A stretch of 60,437 nucleotides of DNA. Source: Bacteroidales bacterium UBA3696. Its GTDB lineage: Bacteria; Bacteroidota; Bacteroidia; Bacteroidales; Paludibacteraceae. Positions within the stretch are counted from its first letter, which is position 1; each line of letters begins with the position of its first letter. Position numbers and translations under genes: made by a program. Below the pieces are notes generated by a model. It was not told the origin of the DNA, ran no database searches, and saw only the letters and a program-made list of their open reading frames with translations. Below are positions 6,913 to 16,156 of the stretch, piece after piece. The stretch lies in assembly GCA_002372135.1 (NCBI GenBank), contig DFIN01000032.1:1-60437 (forward strand), read 5' to 3'.

Positions 6913-9582
6913 ATGAAAAGAATAGTTGCAACATTGACTATACTGTTATCTCTGTTTAGCAGTATGTTCTCATCTGTTTATTACGATTGGTATGAAGATG
7001 AAATCCCTGCGTCAGGTCATTTTGCACAATGGCCGATATCTACTAACAGTAATGCACCACAGAAAATTGTGCTTACGCGTGTAGGTTCTACCAATAAATT
7101 TAATATTCAAATAAAATATTCCGGGCGTACATCAGTTAGTAATACGATAAAGAATGTTTATTTCTCCGATAAAACGACACTTAATGGTTATCATTATATC
7201 TTTGAACAGCAAAAAACCGATAAAGTAGAATTTTATACCAATTCCGACGGTTGGTTGACTTGGGAAACGGTAGATGGTCTAAAAGGAACGATAAAGTTTG
7301 ATTATGTTAGCGGAACAAGTAATTCAAATTATAGATACAATGTGTCGTTGGATGTAACCGCCTATACTAATAGTGATAGAGGGGATGAATATGCAGAATA
7401 CGCAAACATATATGGTACATGGTCTAATGTCCCAATAGAAGTTTATGAAAGTAACGGAAGTACCGGAATTACAATAAATGACAATATCGTTGCTGATAGC
7501 GAAGTTCCATATTATGCCTCATTTGCTTGGGATAATTTAAATAGCAACGACTATTCTTCTTATGACTATTTTAATTACTCTCAAGATAAGTTCCTTGAGA
7601 TTGAAATGTATGATGGTTCAAAGACAAAGAATAACTATTGCCTGCTTAATTTTTGGGTAGATGAGTCTCATTATAGCAAGCGCAGTGATGTCAATGTACC
7701 AAATAATGGAACATATAATTCATCAAGTGATTTAACCGTATCTGATTATGTGTGGTATGAAGGCAGCGGCAACGTTGCTGACGAAGGTTACTTATATTAT
7801 AGCGTGAATAATGTCAATAGTTGTCAAAATAATTTAATTTTTTCTCCATATAATTTTTGGTTCAAAACAAGTTTAAGTTATTACGGATATAGTTCATGGT
7901 ATTATTATTGGTTAGGTGTCCCTTTTGCTAAAGATTCCTATTTCGGTTCCTATAATGATGGTGTTACGACATATTTTAGCATCTCTAAAGTTATCGTAAC
8001 AGACAAGAATAGTAAGCCGTACATAAAAGTTTACGATAGTGCTAATCGGCTGGCAATTACCATCGGTGATGCTGCTGCATCCGCCGTTGATGTTACACTC
8101 AACTCCAACGGCGGAAGCAATGACGGGCAGGTGGTTAGTGCAACCAACGGCAGCGCAATGCCTACAACCCTGAAAGCAGGCGGAGCAATTGCCGCACCTG
8201 CCAAGACGGGTTACTCCTTTGACGGCTATGTGGCAAACAGCGATGGCACCGGCAAAAAATACTATAACGCCAATCTAACCTCTGCCAATAATTGGGACAA
8301 GACGGTTGCCACCACCATTTATGCCAAGTGGTCACCCAACACGAACACAGCCTATACCGTGAAGCACTATAAGCAGCAGTTGGACGGAACGTATTCCGCT
8401 ACGCCCGATGAGACAGACAACCTGATCGGCACTACAGCAACCAACGTCACACCCGCCGTCAAATCCTACACCGGCTTCACGGCACCTGCCACCCAAACAG
8501 TGAGCATCCTTGCCGATGGTTCGCGCGTGGTCACATACCAATACACCCGCAACCGTTACACACTGACTTGGAACTTAGCAGGCGGAACCATCACCACAGC
8601 CGGCACTGCCGCAGGAGATGTGCTCTATGAAGCCCCCATCAGTGCACCCACCGTAGAACGCGTCGGCTATACCTTTGCCGGATGGGATAGTAACGATGAC
8701 GGTACAGCGGACGAAGTAGCATCCAATATGCCTGCCGCTCCGCTCACCTATACCGCCATTTGGAACAAAGCCACCACCCTTGACCTATATGACAACGAAA
8801 ACGCAGACTACTATAACGCCATCAAAACACTCGGAAACACGTCGTTGAGTGAAATCGAACGTACCTACTCCACCGTAACCTACCACCGTTCAGCCGCTTA
8901 CACTTCAGATAACGGCAATGCACGTTGGTACACCCTCTGCCTGCCCTTCAACGCCGACCAAAGCCAATTGGCAGCGGCAGGAATGCTCACCAACGCTAAA
9001 ATATATGAATACCGCTATGCCAAAGGTTCGGCGGACGAGAACGACCATGTTACCTTCCACTTCCGCGCTGCCACCTCTATCATAGCCGGACGAGGCTACC
9101 TCGTCAAAGCCACCGGCGATATGGGTCCTGACTTTGAATTTACCGGCGTAACACTTGACACAGATAAAGATACCGAATCGGATGTCAATGCCCTCAAACT
9201 CAATTCTGCTAACGCATACAACGAGAGCGGCGATATAGCCATCGTAGGTGTATTGCGTAGCGGCACATTGAGAAATGACGATCGCAAAGTAATGGGCTTG
9301 GCAAACAATAAGATTTGGTATCCGCACTCAAGTGGTAATCCCATGCCTGCTTACCGTGCGTACTTCTATAATCCCAATGCTTCGGCATCATCGGTTATGC
9401 CTCGTGTTCGCATTGTGGTGGAAGGCGAAGGTGCGACCGAGTTGGAAGTAGTGGATGGCGAATTGTATGATGCGGGCGGGGACCGGCAAGCCTACCGCGC
9501 TCCAAGAAAGTACATCCGCAATGGTGTGCTCATTATTGAGCGCAACGGCGTAAGATATGATGCACAAGGAAAGAGACTATAA
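6913..9582 (+). CDS. Large secreted protein with beta modules, InlB repeats and a short T9SS-like tail
   Basis: This 889-residue protein has an N-terminal signal peptide (about 1-21, MKRIVATLTILLSLFSSMF). Residues about 25-390 are Tyr/Asn/Ser-rich and look AT-rich in DNA. They contain a beta module (LLNFWVD...PNNGTY...AITIGD) related to modules in the flanking giant proteins. InlB-type repeats follow at about 393-473 and 545-618, separated by a YTVKHYKQQLDGTY-type domain (478-545) often found next to InlB repeats. Residues about 620-889 repeat the end of the protein at 245-5830, finishing with the RKYIRNGVLIIERNG type tail. Surface export through T9SS is inferred. The start sits after AAACTTAATTAG, echoing the leader of the gene at 245. 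Target and activity are unknown. Confidence 0.9.
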   Translation: MKRIVATLTILLSLFSSMFSSVYYDWYEDEIPASGHFAQWPISTNSNAPQKIVLTRVGSTNKFNIQIKYSGRTSVSNTIKNVYFSDKTTLNGYHYIFEQQKTDKVEFYTNSDGWLTWETVDGLKGTIKFDYVSGTSNSNYRYNVSLDVTAYTNSDRGDEYAEYANIYGTWSNVPIEVYESNGSTGITINDNIVADSEVPYYASFAWDNLNSNDYSSYDYFNYSQDKFLEIEMYDGSKTKNNYCLLNFWVDESHYSKRSDVNVPNNGTYNSSSDLTVSDYVWYEGSGNVADEGYLYYSVNNVNSCQNNLIFSPYNFWFKTSLSYYGYSSWYYYWLGVPFAKDSYFGSYNDGVTTYFSISKVIVTDKNSKPYIKVYDSANRLAITIGDAAASAVDVTLNSNGGSNDGQVVSATNGSAMPTTLKAGGAIAAPAKTGYSFDGYVANSDGTGKKYYNANLTSANNWDKTVATTIYAKWSPNTNTAYTVKHYKQQLDGTYSATPDETDNLIGTTATNVTPAVKSYTGFTAPATQTVSILADGSRVVTYQYTRNRYTLTWNLAGGTITTAGTAAGDVLYEAPISAPTVERVGYTFAGWDSNDDGTADEVASNMPAAPLTYTAIWNKATTLDLYDNENADYYNAIKTLGNTSLSEIERTYSTVTYHRSAAYTSDNGNARWYTLCLPFNADQSQLAAAGMLTNAKIYEYRYAKGSADENDHVTFHFRAATSIIAGRGYLVKATGDMGPDFEFTGVTLDTDKDTESDVNALKLNSANAYNESGDIAIVGVLRSGTLRNDDRKVMGLANNKIWYPHSSGNPMPAYRAYFYNPNASASSVMPRVRIVVEGEGATELEVVDGELYDAGGDRQAYRAPRKYIRNGVLIIERNGVRYDAQGKRL

Positions 9583-9616
9583 CACAACCCCATTTCATAA
9601 TCATAGTTTTTAGGGA

Positions 9617-9656
9617 GGCGCAGGACCGTTGTGAAACGCTCCTGCGCCGTTTTTTT
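9617..9656 (+). terminator. Rho-independent terminator with GTGA tetraloop, copy 2
   Basis: GGCGCAGGA (9617-9625) pairs with TCCTGCGCC (9640-9648), with the same C/C mismatch and inner CGTT/AACG stem as at 5865-5902 but a GTGA loop. G and a T7 run follow. The loop change keeps the GNRA form. Confidence 0.9.
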
Positions 9657-9666
9657 ACTATTTATC

Positions 9667-9697
9667 TTGCACAATCGTTGCCAATTACTTACTTTTG
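9667..9697 (+). promoter_or_regulatory. Predicted Bacteroidota promoter for the repeat-rich surface protein
   Basis: TACTTTTG at 9690-9697 matches TAnnTTTG, and TTG at 9667-9669 lies 20 bases upstream. The chosen ATG (9727) is 30 bases downstream of the -7 element, which supports that start over upstream in-frame codons. Confidence 0.65.
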
Positions 9698-9726
9698 CCG
9701 CCGTATTCGTTTTCACAGGAAACACT

Positions 9727-12700
9727 ATGCGAGACCCCAAATTATTCAGAGGACTTCCCCAACGCCTCTCTTCTTATCGGTTAGCGATAGCTATTTTGTT
9801 TGTATTTTCCGTAGTCGGAACTCTTTCGATGCGTGCCCAAACGCCTGTTTGGGGCGAATTTTACCACGGGAATGATGGGGATGTAATCGTGTTAGACAAG
9901 ATGAACGCCACGAACGATGACCCGTGGTATTGGAATCAGAACACGTTTCTTCGTATTCGTGCATGGAACATGAACCGCAGCACAAAGAACTGCATACAAC
10001 TCTTCTTTTGGATAGACGATTGGGATAACTACACCGTTCAATACGCCGACGGTATAGGTCCTAAGCCGGGCAACTGGACACTGGTCAAACCTACCGTCAA
10101 TGGTAATTATTGGTATATAGCCAGCGAGTGGATGAACAAGTGCTGTATCGATTATGGTACGACATGGATTAGTTATGGTTATCAGTCTGTTGAATGGGTT
10201 TGCCCCTATTCGTCCTACGGCGTGGACTCTGACAACCCGACCGATACCTATGAAGGCGATTGGGATCAGAGCAGTATGATTTACAATTTCTCGGACTGCA
10301 ATATCACGGTGGATTACGGTGAAGGGGGGAATATCTACGTAGAAATCAGCACGCCGACCACGTTGGTAGCCACTATAGGAAAGAAATTGACTTCCAACAA
10401 TGTGTTTATCCCCCTGACTTCCAATTTGGAATACGAGAACAACACGGGTGCGTCGGAAGATGCCTACCTGCTGATGGGCGGTACGGGAACCGGCAATGAT
10501 ACGAAGGTATATGATGCCAAAGTAGTACTTAATTGGACAGACAAGACCGGTTCGTTTACGTTAGCCGATATCAATACAGACGAGTCGTACCTGCGTCAGG
10601 GCGATACGGAGATTGAGTGGACAGCCGTTACGGGCACGGTGACGGAGACATCGGACGGTATTTTCCAACTCAATGCCACCATCACGGGTGCGGACGGGGT
10701 GAATTACTCCATCGTATCCACCTACACCCATTGCCCTAAGCCTGAAGAGTTTACGGGCGGAAAAATGGCGGCTTTCTCTGTCTATAACGACGATGACGAA
10801 CTCAGTACCGGCACTTCGCGTTTCAACGATGCCAGCGACTGGTATTACACCAACATGAACAACTTCTGGGTCATTGAAGCCCAAAACAATACTCGTTCCA
10901 CCTACAACTATATCAAACTCTACTTCTGGACCAATACCCGCAATACAAATCTTCACTTATATCCCGATGGAGTAAGGGGACCCGCTCCCGGAACTTATTC
11001 TATACAAGCACCTCAGGTCGTAAATACAGGAACATACGGTTGGGACACCTACTACGCCTGGTATGTCAATTCGCAGTACTACGGCAACTGCGTGATTGGT
11101 TTGACTTACGATAGTTATTGGGGCTATTGTCAGGCATCGTCCTACTTGTATCCTTCCCCCAATGGCACGCGGGTGAATATGAACAATGCGTACATTGTGG
11201 TTAGCGAGGGCAAGGGCGGACATATCTACATTGAGATATGGGTTGTTCCCGAAGGAGGCACCAATCCAGTCTTGGCAGTTACTATCAACGAGCCGGTCAA
11301 TGCGGGCGTGGTGACGCACCAACTGACTGCCTATCACATAGGAAAAGGTACGGTGGAGTTTCCGACCAACGACTGCGACTACGAAGAGGGCGAGCAGATC
11401 ATATTGACCCCAACCCCCGAAACGGGTTGGATCTTTGATGGTTGGGAGGGCGACTGTGCGGACCAACTGACCGATAACGGCAACGGCACCTACACCTTCA
11501 CTATGGGTACAGCGGACTGCTCCGTCACGGCACGGTTCATCAACCAACGCCTTGTAACCGACCATATAGACACCTGCTCCAACGAACTACCATTCGTATG
11601 GCGCGGCTGGCACAACGGCGGCATACTCATCAGTTCTGCGTCCCAAACCGGCATAAAAGACACAACCTACCACGACTTTGACCCGACACTCATTGACTCT
11701 GTGGTTACGTTGGAACTGGTGGTTCATCAAGCCTATATAGGCGAGCAAGCCATTGAATTGGAACAGCAGACGCTGTGCCAGAACGAATTGGACAACTTTG
11801 CATGGAACGGACACACATTGCCTGCCACTTTCTCGGGCGACACCGTACTATATGACACGGTAGCAACCGCTTACCTCTGCGACTCGGTGACGGCACTGCC
11901 GCTACATGTCTATCCGTCCACCTACGACATTATCCGGCGCGACATCTGTGCCGACCATCTGAAAGAGGGCACAGACTCGCTCAAAGAGCCTATCCAGTTC
12001 TTTACCAAGATGGTCTATGCCGTTCCGCCCACCACGGTGTATGACACGCTGACCACGGAAGACGGTTGCTGGGCAATAAAAGAACTGAATCTGACCGTTA
12101 CGCCGAACGACACCTTGACGCGCGACACAGTGTTTATCTGTCAGTTCCCCTACACATGGCCTCGCAACGGTCAGACCTACAACACCTACGAAGAAGCCCT
12201 CCATGCGGCTATTGTTACGCCGGGCGACCCGTGCGACGTATATAGTGCCGTGCTGGTTCCCATTACAGCACAGATTACCGTTATGCCGACCGAAGTGGTA
12301 GAACAATGTATTGACGGCAAAGAGACCCCTATTCATTTGGATGGCGATGACGCAGGCGGCGGCGACCCGCAAGACGCTAACATCTCGGCGCGCCGCAACG
12401 CTCCCGAAGGCTATACGTGGGTAGGACACGAGCACCTTGGCATCCTCACCGAATCGGGTGAGTACTTTGATACGGTTCGCTCTGTATTAGGCGGTTGCGA
12501 CTCCGTTTATTACAGTCTGCAACTCACGCTGCACGAGACCTACGAGGTGACGGATCCGATAACTATATGCGAAAACGAACTGCCCTATACTTGGACGGTA
12601 GGCAATCAGAACATAGTCATCTCCACACCCGCCGACACCATCGGTCAGCAAGTAACACTCCAGACTATTCACGGTTGCGACAGTGTGGTTCGTCTGTGTA

Positions 12701-15441
12701 TGACTATCAACCCGATAGGTCGTGCCGATTTAGGCACCATCTACATCAACGAAGGCGAACAGTACAAAGTATTTGAAGGCACTGCGGACGAACAGACATA
12801 CACGACTTCTGCCTCCTATACGGCAACAGGGCATACCACTTTGGGGTGCGACTCAACGGTAACCTTCACACTGGTCGTATTGGATAATGTGGAGAACATT
12901 ACCGTTACCATCTGCGACAACGAACTGCCTTACCTTTGGAAAGGACAGAGTTGCGAAACAGCCGATACCTATCGTTTTGATACGCTGACTGTTCACCAGA
13001 CGGACTCGATCATCATTCTCACATTGAACGTATTACCCACTTACAATGTGCAGGACGGAACCACCATCTGCCAAAGCGCGTTGCCCTACACGTGGGAAGG
13101 CGAAGTGTTCACCGAGGCGGACACGAGAACGCTCACTTTGACCTCATCGAACGGGTGCGACTCCACCGTTACATTCACGTTGAACGTACTGCCCACCTAC
13201 GACATACAGGACGGAGTCACTATTTGCGAAAGCGCATTGCCCTATACATGGGAAACGGAGACCTTTACCGCCGCAGGCACCAAGACACTGACCCTAACGA
13301 CCGAAGCCGGCTGCGATTCGGTGGTTACGTTCACGCTCAATGTGCTACCCACCTACAACATACAGGACGGAGCCACCGTCTGCACCAGTGCCTTGCCCTA
13401 TACGTGGGAAACGGAAACCTTCACCGCTGCAGATACGCGCACCCTCACATTGACCTCGTCCACAGGTTGCGACTCCACCGTTACGTTTACATTGACTGTA
13501 TTGGAAGCCTATACGGGCATTACGGACGGGGAAACCATCTGCGAGAGCGAATTGCCCTATACATGGCAAGGCGAAGTATTTACCTCCTCTGACACGAGAA
13601 CGCTAAGGCTGACATCCTCTTCGGGTTGCGACTCCACCGTTACGTTCACCTTGACGGTACTACCCACTTTCAACACGCAGGACGGAGCCACTATCTGCCA
13701 AAGCGAGTTGCCCTACACATGGGAAGGTGAGACTTTTACCGCAGCCGACACGAAGACCAAGACGTTGCAAGCCGCCAACGGGTGCGATTCGACCGTTACG
13801 TTCACCCTCACCGTGTTGCCCACCTATACCATACAGGACGGAACCACCATCTGCGAGAGCGAATTGCCTTATACTTGGGAAACGGAAACCTTCACCGCTG
13901 CCGGCACGCGCACGCTCACGTTGAGAGCGTCCAACGGGTGCGACTCCACCGTTACCTTCACGCTGACCACAATTGCTGCCTATACGGGTACGGACGGGAC
14001 TACTATTTGTGCAAACGAGTTGCCTTACACATGGGAAACAGAAACGTTTACGGCTGCCGGCACCAAAACGCTCACCTTAACCTCGTCGAACGGCTGCGAC
14101 TCCACCGTTACGTTCACCCTCAACGTGCTACCCACCTATACGGGCATAACCGACGGAACGACTATCTGTGAAAGCGAGTTACCCTATACGTGGCAAGGCG
14201 AGATCTTCACCGCCGCAGGCACCAAAACCAAGACGCTGACTTCCTCCATCGGTTGCGACTCGACCGTTACGTTTACGCTCACCGTTCTGCCCACCTATAC
14301 CGTTCAAGACGAAGCCACCATCTGTGAGAGCGGATTACCCTACACATGGCAGGGACAAGTGTTCACCGCCGCCGGCAGCAAGACACTGACTTTGCAGACG
14401 AAAGACGGTTGCGACTCCGTGGTAACCTTTACGCTCCGCGTGCAAAAAGCGACCACGCAGCATCAGACGGATGAGGTGTGCGACAATCAGTTGCCTTACC
14501 TATGGCAGACCTATCGCACGCGCTCCGTTTCTGCTCAGGGTTCATATAGGGATACGCTACGAAGCCGTTTAGGATGCGACAGTATTATCTACACCTTAGA
14601 CCTCACCGTCTATACAGAACGGTTGGCAGGCAGTGCGACTATGCCCCAAGAGACCTGCGCGAACGACGAGCAACTGACCATCACCTATACCTACACGGCG
14701 GGTATGCCCACCACCTACGACCTGACCTTTACTCCCCAAGCCGCAGCACAAGGATTCAGTTCAGTCATAGGAGCCTCTTTGCCCGCTAACGGGCTTATCA
14801 CCATCCCCTTGCCGCAAGACGCAGACTCAACCCGCTATGTACGTCCCGATGACTACCAACTCACGCTCAGCGTACACGACCGTTGCGGCTACATAACCGA
14901 CTATCCGCTCACGTTCCGCATACTCTATCCCTCGTGGCTCATTCAGCAACGTTGGCACGACGTACTGGCTCTCTACAACCAGAACTACAACGGCGGCTAT
15001 ACGTTCAGCGACATACGCTGGTATATGAACGGCACGGAAGTGCTCGGACAAGGCGAACACCACTCGTATATCTACACTACTCCCCGCCTGAACGAAGCCA
15101 CCTACTATGCACTGCTTACCCGCACGGACGACGGTAAGATCATACGCACCTGCGACTTTGTTCCGAACCTTAACTCACCCTACTATGCGGCAGAAAAGAA
15201 AACCATAGACTTGCTACCTGCTGCCCAACACGACACGCGCCACATAGTGGTGAATACCCCCCTATCCGGCGAATACAAGGTATATGACGTTACGGGCAAA
15301 TGGCTGATGTCGGGTATGTTCGGTCCCCAATACGGCAATCCGACCATCGTCTTTTCTCCCTCTGCAGCCGATGGTACGTACATGATCCATTTCCGCGCAG
15401 AAGATGGTACGAATGAAACAAAAAAATGGCTGATACGATGA
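9727..15441 (+). CDS. Giant surface protein with nine near-identical 52-residue repeats and a T9SS type A-like C-terminal domain
   Basis: From ATG 9727 the product is 1904 residues. The frame is open back to a GTG at 9631, but that codon lies in the preceding terminator loop and upstream of the promoter. A long basic signal peptide (1-38, ending MRAQ) leads into two related beta modules (about 40-220 and 345-520; hallmark CIQLFFWID / YIKLYFWTN followed by a PxPGxY turn). A divergent InlB-type domain (528-608) follows, then Cys-containing repeats to about 1635. Nine of these are near-identical, with the pattern IC-S-LPYTW-F-GCDSTVTFTL-VLPTY. Two cysteines per repeat could form disulfides. The last 75 residues (YKVYDVTGKW ... 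DGTYMIHF ... KKWLIR) match a T9SS type A sorting domain. Adhesion or matrix function is plausible but unproven. The stop overlaps the next gene's start. Confidence 0.9.
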   Translation: MRDPKLFRGLPQRLSSYRLAIAILFVFSVVGTLSMRAQTPVWGEFYHGNDGDVIVLDKMNATNDDPWYWNQNTFLRIRAWNMNRSTKNCIQLFFWIDDWDNYTVQYADGIGPKPGNWTLVKPTVNGNYWYIASEWMNKCCIDYGTTWISYGYQSVEWVCPYSSYGVDSDNPTDTYEGDWDQSSMIYNFSDCNITVDYGEGGNIYVEISTPTTLVATIGKKLTSNNVFIPLTSNLEYENNTGASEDAYLLMGGTGTGNDTKVYDAKVVLNWTDKTGSFTLADINTDESYLRQGDTEIEWTAVTGTVTETSDGIFQLNATITGADGVNYSIVSTYTHCPKPEEFTGGKMAAFSVYNDDDELSTGTSRFNDASDWYYTNMNNFWVIEAQNNTRSTYNYIKLYFWTNTRNTNLHLYPDGVRGPAPGTYSIQAPQVVNTGTYGWDTYYAWYVNSQYYGNCVIGLTYDSYWGYCQASSYLYPSPNGTRVNMNNAYIVVSEGKGGHIYIEIWVVPEGGTNPVLAVTINEPVNAGVVTHQLTAYHIGKGTVEFPTNDCDYEEGEQIILTPTPETGWIFDGWEGDCADQLTDNGNGTYTFTMGTADCSVTARFINQRLVTDHIDTCSNELPFVWRGWHNGGILISSASQTGIKDTTYHDFDPTLIDSVVTLELVVHQAYIGEQAIELEQQTLCQNELDNFAWNGHTLPATFSGDTVLYDTVATAYLCDSVTALPLHVYPSTYDIIRRDICADHLKEGTDSLKEPIQFFTKMVYAVPPTTVYDTLTTEDGCWAIKELNLTVTPNDTLTRDTVFICQFPYTWPRNGQTYNTYEEALHAAIVTPGDPCDVYSAVLVPITAQITVMPTEVVEQCIDGKETPIHLDGDDAGGGDPQDANISARRNAPEGYTWVGHEHLGILTESGEYFDTVRSVLGGCDSVYYSLQLTLHETYEVTDPITICENELPYTWTVGNQNIVISTPADTIGQQVTLQTIHGCDSVVRLCMTINPIGRADLGTIYINEGEQYKVFEGTADEQTYTTSASYTATGHTTLGCDSTVTFTLVVLDNVENITVTICDNELPYLWKGQSCETADTYRFDTLTVHQTDSIIILTLNVLPTYNVQDGTTICQSALPYTWEGEVFTEADTRTLTLTSSNGCDSTVTFTLNVLPTYDIQDGVTICESALPYTWETETFTAAGTKTLTLTTEAGCDSVVTFTLNVLPTYNIQDGATVCTSALPYTWETETFTAADTRTLTLTSSTGCDSTVTFTLTVLEAYTGITDGETICESELPYTWQGEVFTSSDTRTLRLTSSSGCDSTVTFTLTVLPTFNTQDGATICQSELPYTWEGETFTAADTKTKTLQAANGCDSTVTFTLTVLPTYTIQDGTTICESELPYTWETETFTAAGTRTLTLRASNGCDSTVTFTLTTIAAYTGTDGTTICANELPYTWETETFTAAGTKTLTLTSSNGCDSTVTFTLNVLPTYTGITDGTTICESELPYTWQGEIFTAAGTKTKTLTSSIGCDSTVTFTLTVLPTYTVQDEATICESGLPYTWQGQVFTAAGSKTLTLQTKDGCDSVVTFTLRVQKATTQHQTDEVCDNQLPYLWQTYRTRSVSAQGSYRDTLRSRLGCDSIIYTLDLTVYTERLAGSATMPQETCANDEQLTITYTYTAGMPTTYDLTFTPQAAAQGFSSVIGASLPANGLITIPLPQDADSTRYVRPDDYQLTLSVHDRCGYITDYPLTFRILYPSWLIQQRWHDVLALYNQNYNGGYTFSDIRWYMNGTEVLGQGEHHSYIYTTPRLNEATYYALLTRTDDGKIIRTCDFVPNLNSPYYAAEKKTIDLLPAAQHDTRHIVVNTPLSGEYKVYDVTGKWLMSGMFGPQYGNPTIVFSPSAADGTYMIHFRAEDGTNETKKWLIR
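13048..14442 (+). repeat. Nine tandem in-frame repeats of about 155 bp
   Basis: Each unit encodes about 52 residues with the pattern [IV]-Q-D-G-x-T-I-C, LPYTW, FTAAxT+TLTL and GCDSTVTFTL. Units differ at scattered positions, and a few carry one extra Gly (TYTG). The array is flanked by more diverged copies on both sides. Such arrays can gain or lose units by recombination and are prone to collapse in short-read assembly. Confidence 0.9.
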
Positions 15442-16154
15442 TGAACAGTGAGATGATAGCCTATGAACATGTAACCCACTACTATGGCAAACGGCTGATT
15501 TATGAAGACATGTCTTTTACCGTTCCACGCGGCAGGATCTTAGGTTTGCTGGGTAAGAACGGAACGGGCAAGACCACAACTATCAATATTCTTTCAGGCT
15601 TTATCCAACCCCGCAAAGGCAGTTGCCGTCTGCTGGGTTACGACACCCGCACCATGCCTGCCACGGTGCGCCAACGCATTGGTCTGCTGTTGGAAGGGCA
15701 TGTGCAGTATCCCTTTATGACCATCGCACAGATTGAGCGTTTCTATGCTCCTTTCTACCCCCATTGGAAGCGTGAAGCGTACTACGAACTGATGCGTCTT
15801 TTGCGCGTGCAAGACTACCAGCACCTAAGCCAGATGTCCAACGGTCAACGCTCGCAAGTGGCTCTCGGACTGCTCATGGCACAAGACCCCGAACTGCTTA
15901 TCTTAGACGACTTTTCACTCGGATTAGACCCCGGCTATCGGCGGCTGTTCGTTGAATACCTGCGCGACTGGTGCAAACAAGGTGAAAAGACCGTCTTTCT
16001 CACCAGCCATATCATTCAAGACTTGGAGCGGCTCGTGGACGACTGTATCATCATGGACTATGGTCGTATTCTCAAACATTGTCCCGTCAGCGAACTCATC
16101 ACCCCCGACATGACATTAGAAGACACCTTTATTGAACTAACCGGCAAGTACTAA
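15438..16154 (+). CDS. ABC transporter ATP-binding protein
   Basis: This nucleotide-binding subunit of about 238 residues resembles the ABC-2/CcmA-like class. Walker A is GKNGTGKTT. The signature is MSNGQ in place of LSGGQ. Walker B reads LLILDDF, placing Asp where the catalytic Glu normally sits, and the H-loop is LTSH. Several in-frame ATG codons exist (15426, 15438, 15441, 15453). I prefer 15438 because it forms an ATGA overlap with the stop of the preceding surface-protein gene. The permease gene follows two bases after its stop, so the pair probably forms a transporter with the DUF4857-like protein and TonB receptor downstream. Substrate is unknown. The Glu-to-Asp change may slow hydrolysis, which is inference. 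Confidence 0.9.
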   Translation: MMNSEMIAYEHVTHYYGKRLIYEDMSFTVPRGRILGLLGKNGTGKTTTINILSGFIQPRKGSCRLLGYDTRTMPATVRQRIGLLLEGHVQYPFMTIAQIERFYAPFYPHWKREAYYELMRLLRVQDYQHLSQMSNGQRSQVALGLLMAQDPELLILDDFSLGLDPGYRRLFVEYLRDWCKQGEKTVFLTSHIIQDLERLVDDCIIMDYGRILKHCPVSELITPDMTLEDTFIELTGKY

Positions 16155-16156
16155 GT

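Noticed and set aside
9631..9726. N-terminal extension of the repeat-rich surface protein from a GTG at 9631
   Set aside because: The GTG lies in the loop of the preceding terminator and upstream of the predicted promoter. ATG 9727 gives a proper signal peptide.
13048..14442. Repeat array considered as CRISPR or an assembly artefact
   Set aside because: Units are in-frame coding repeats with no spacers, and they differ by scattered substitutions, which argues against a simple assembly duplication. Copy number may still be mis-assembled.
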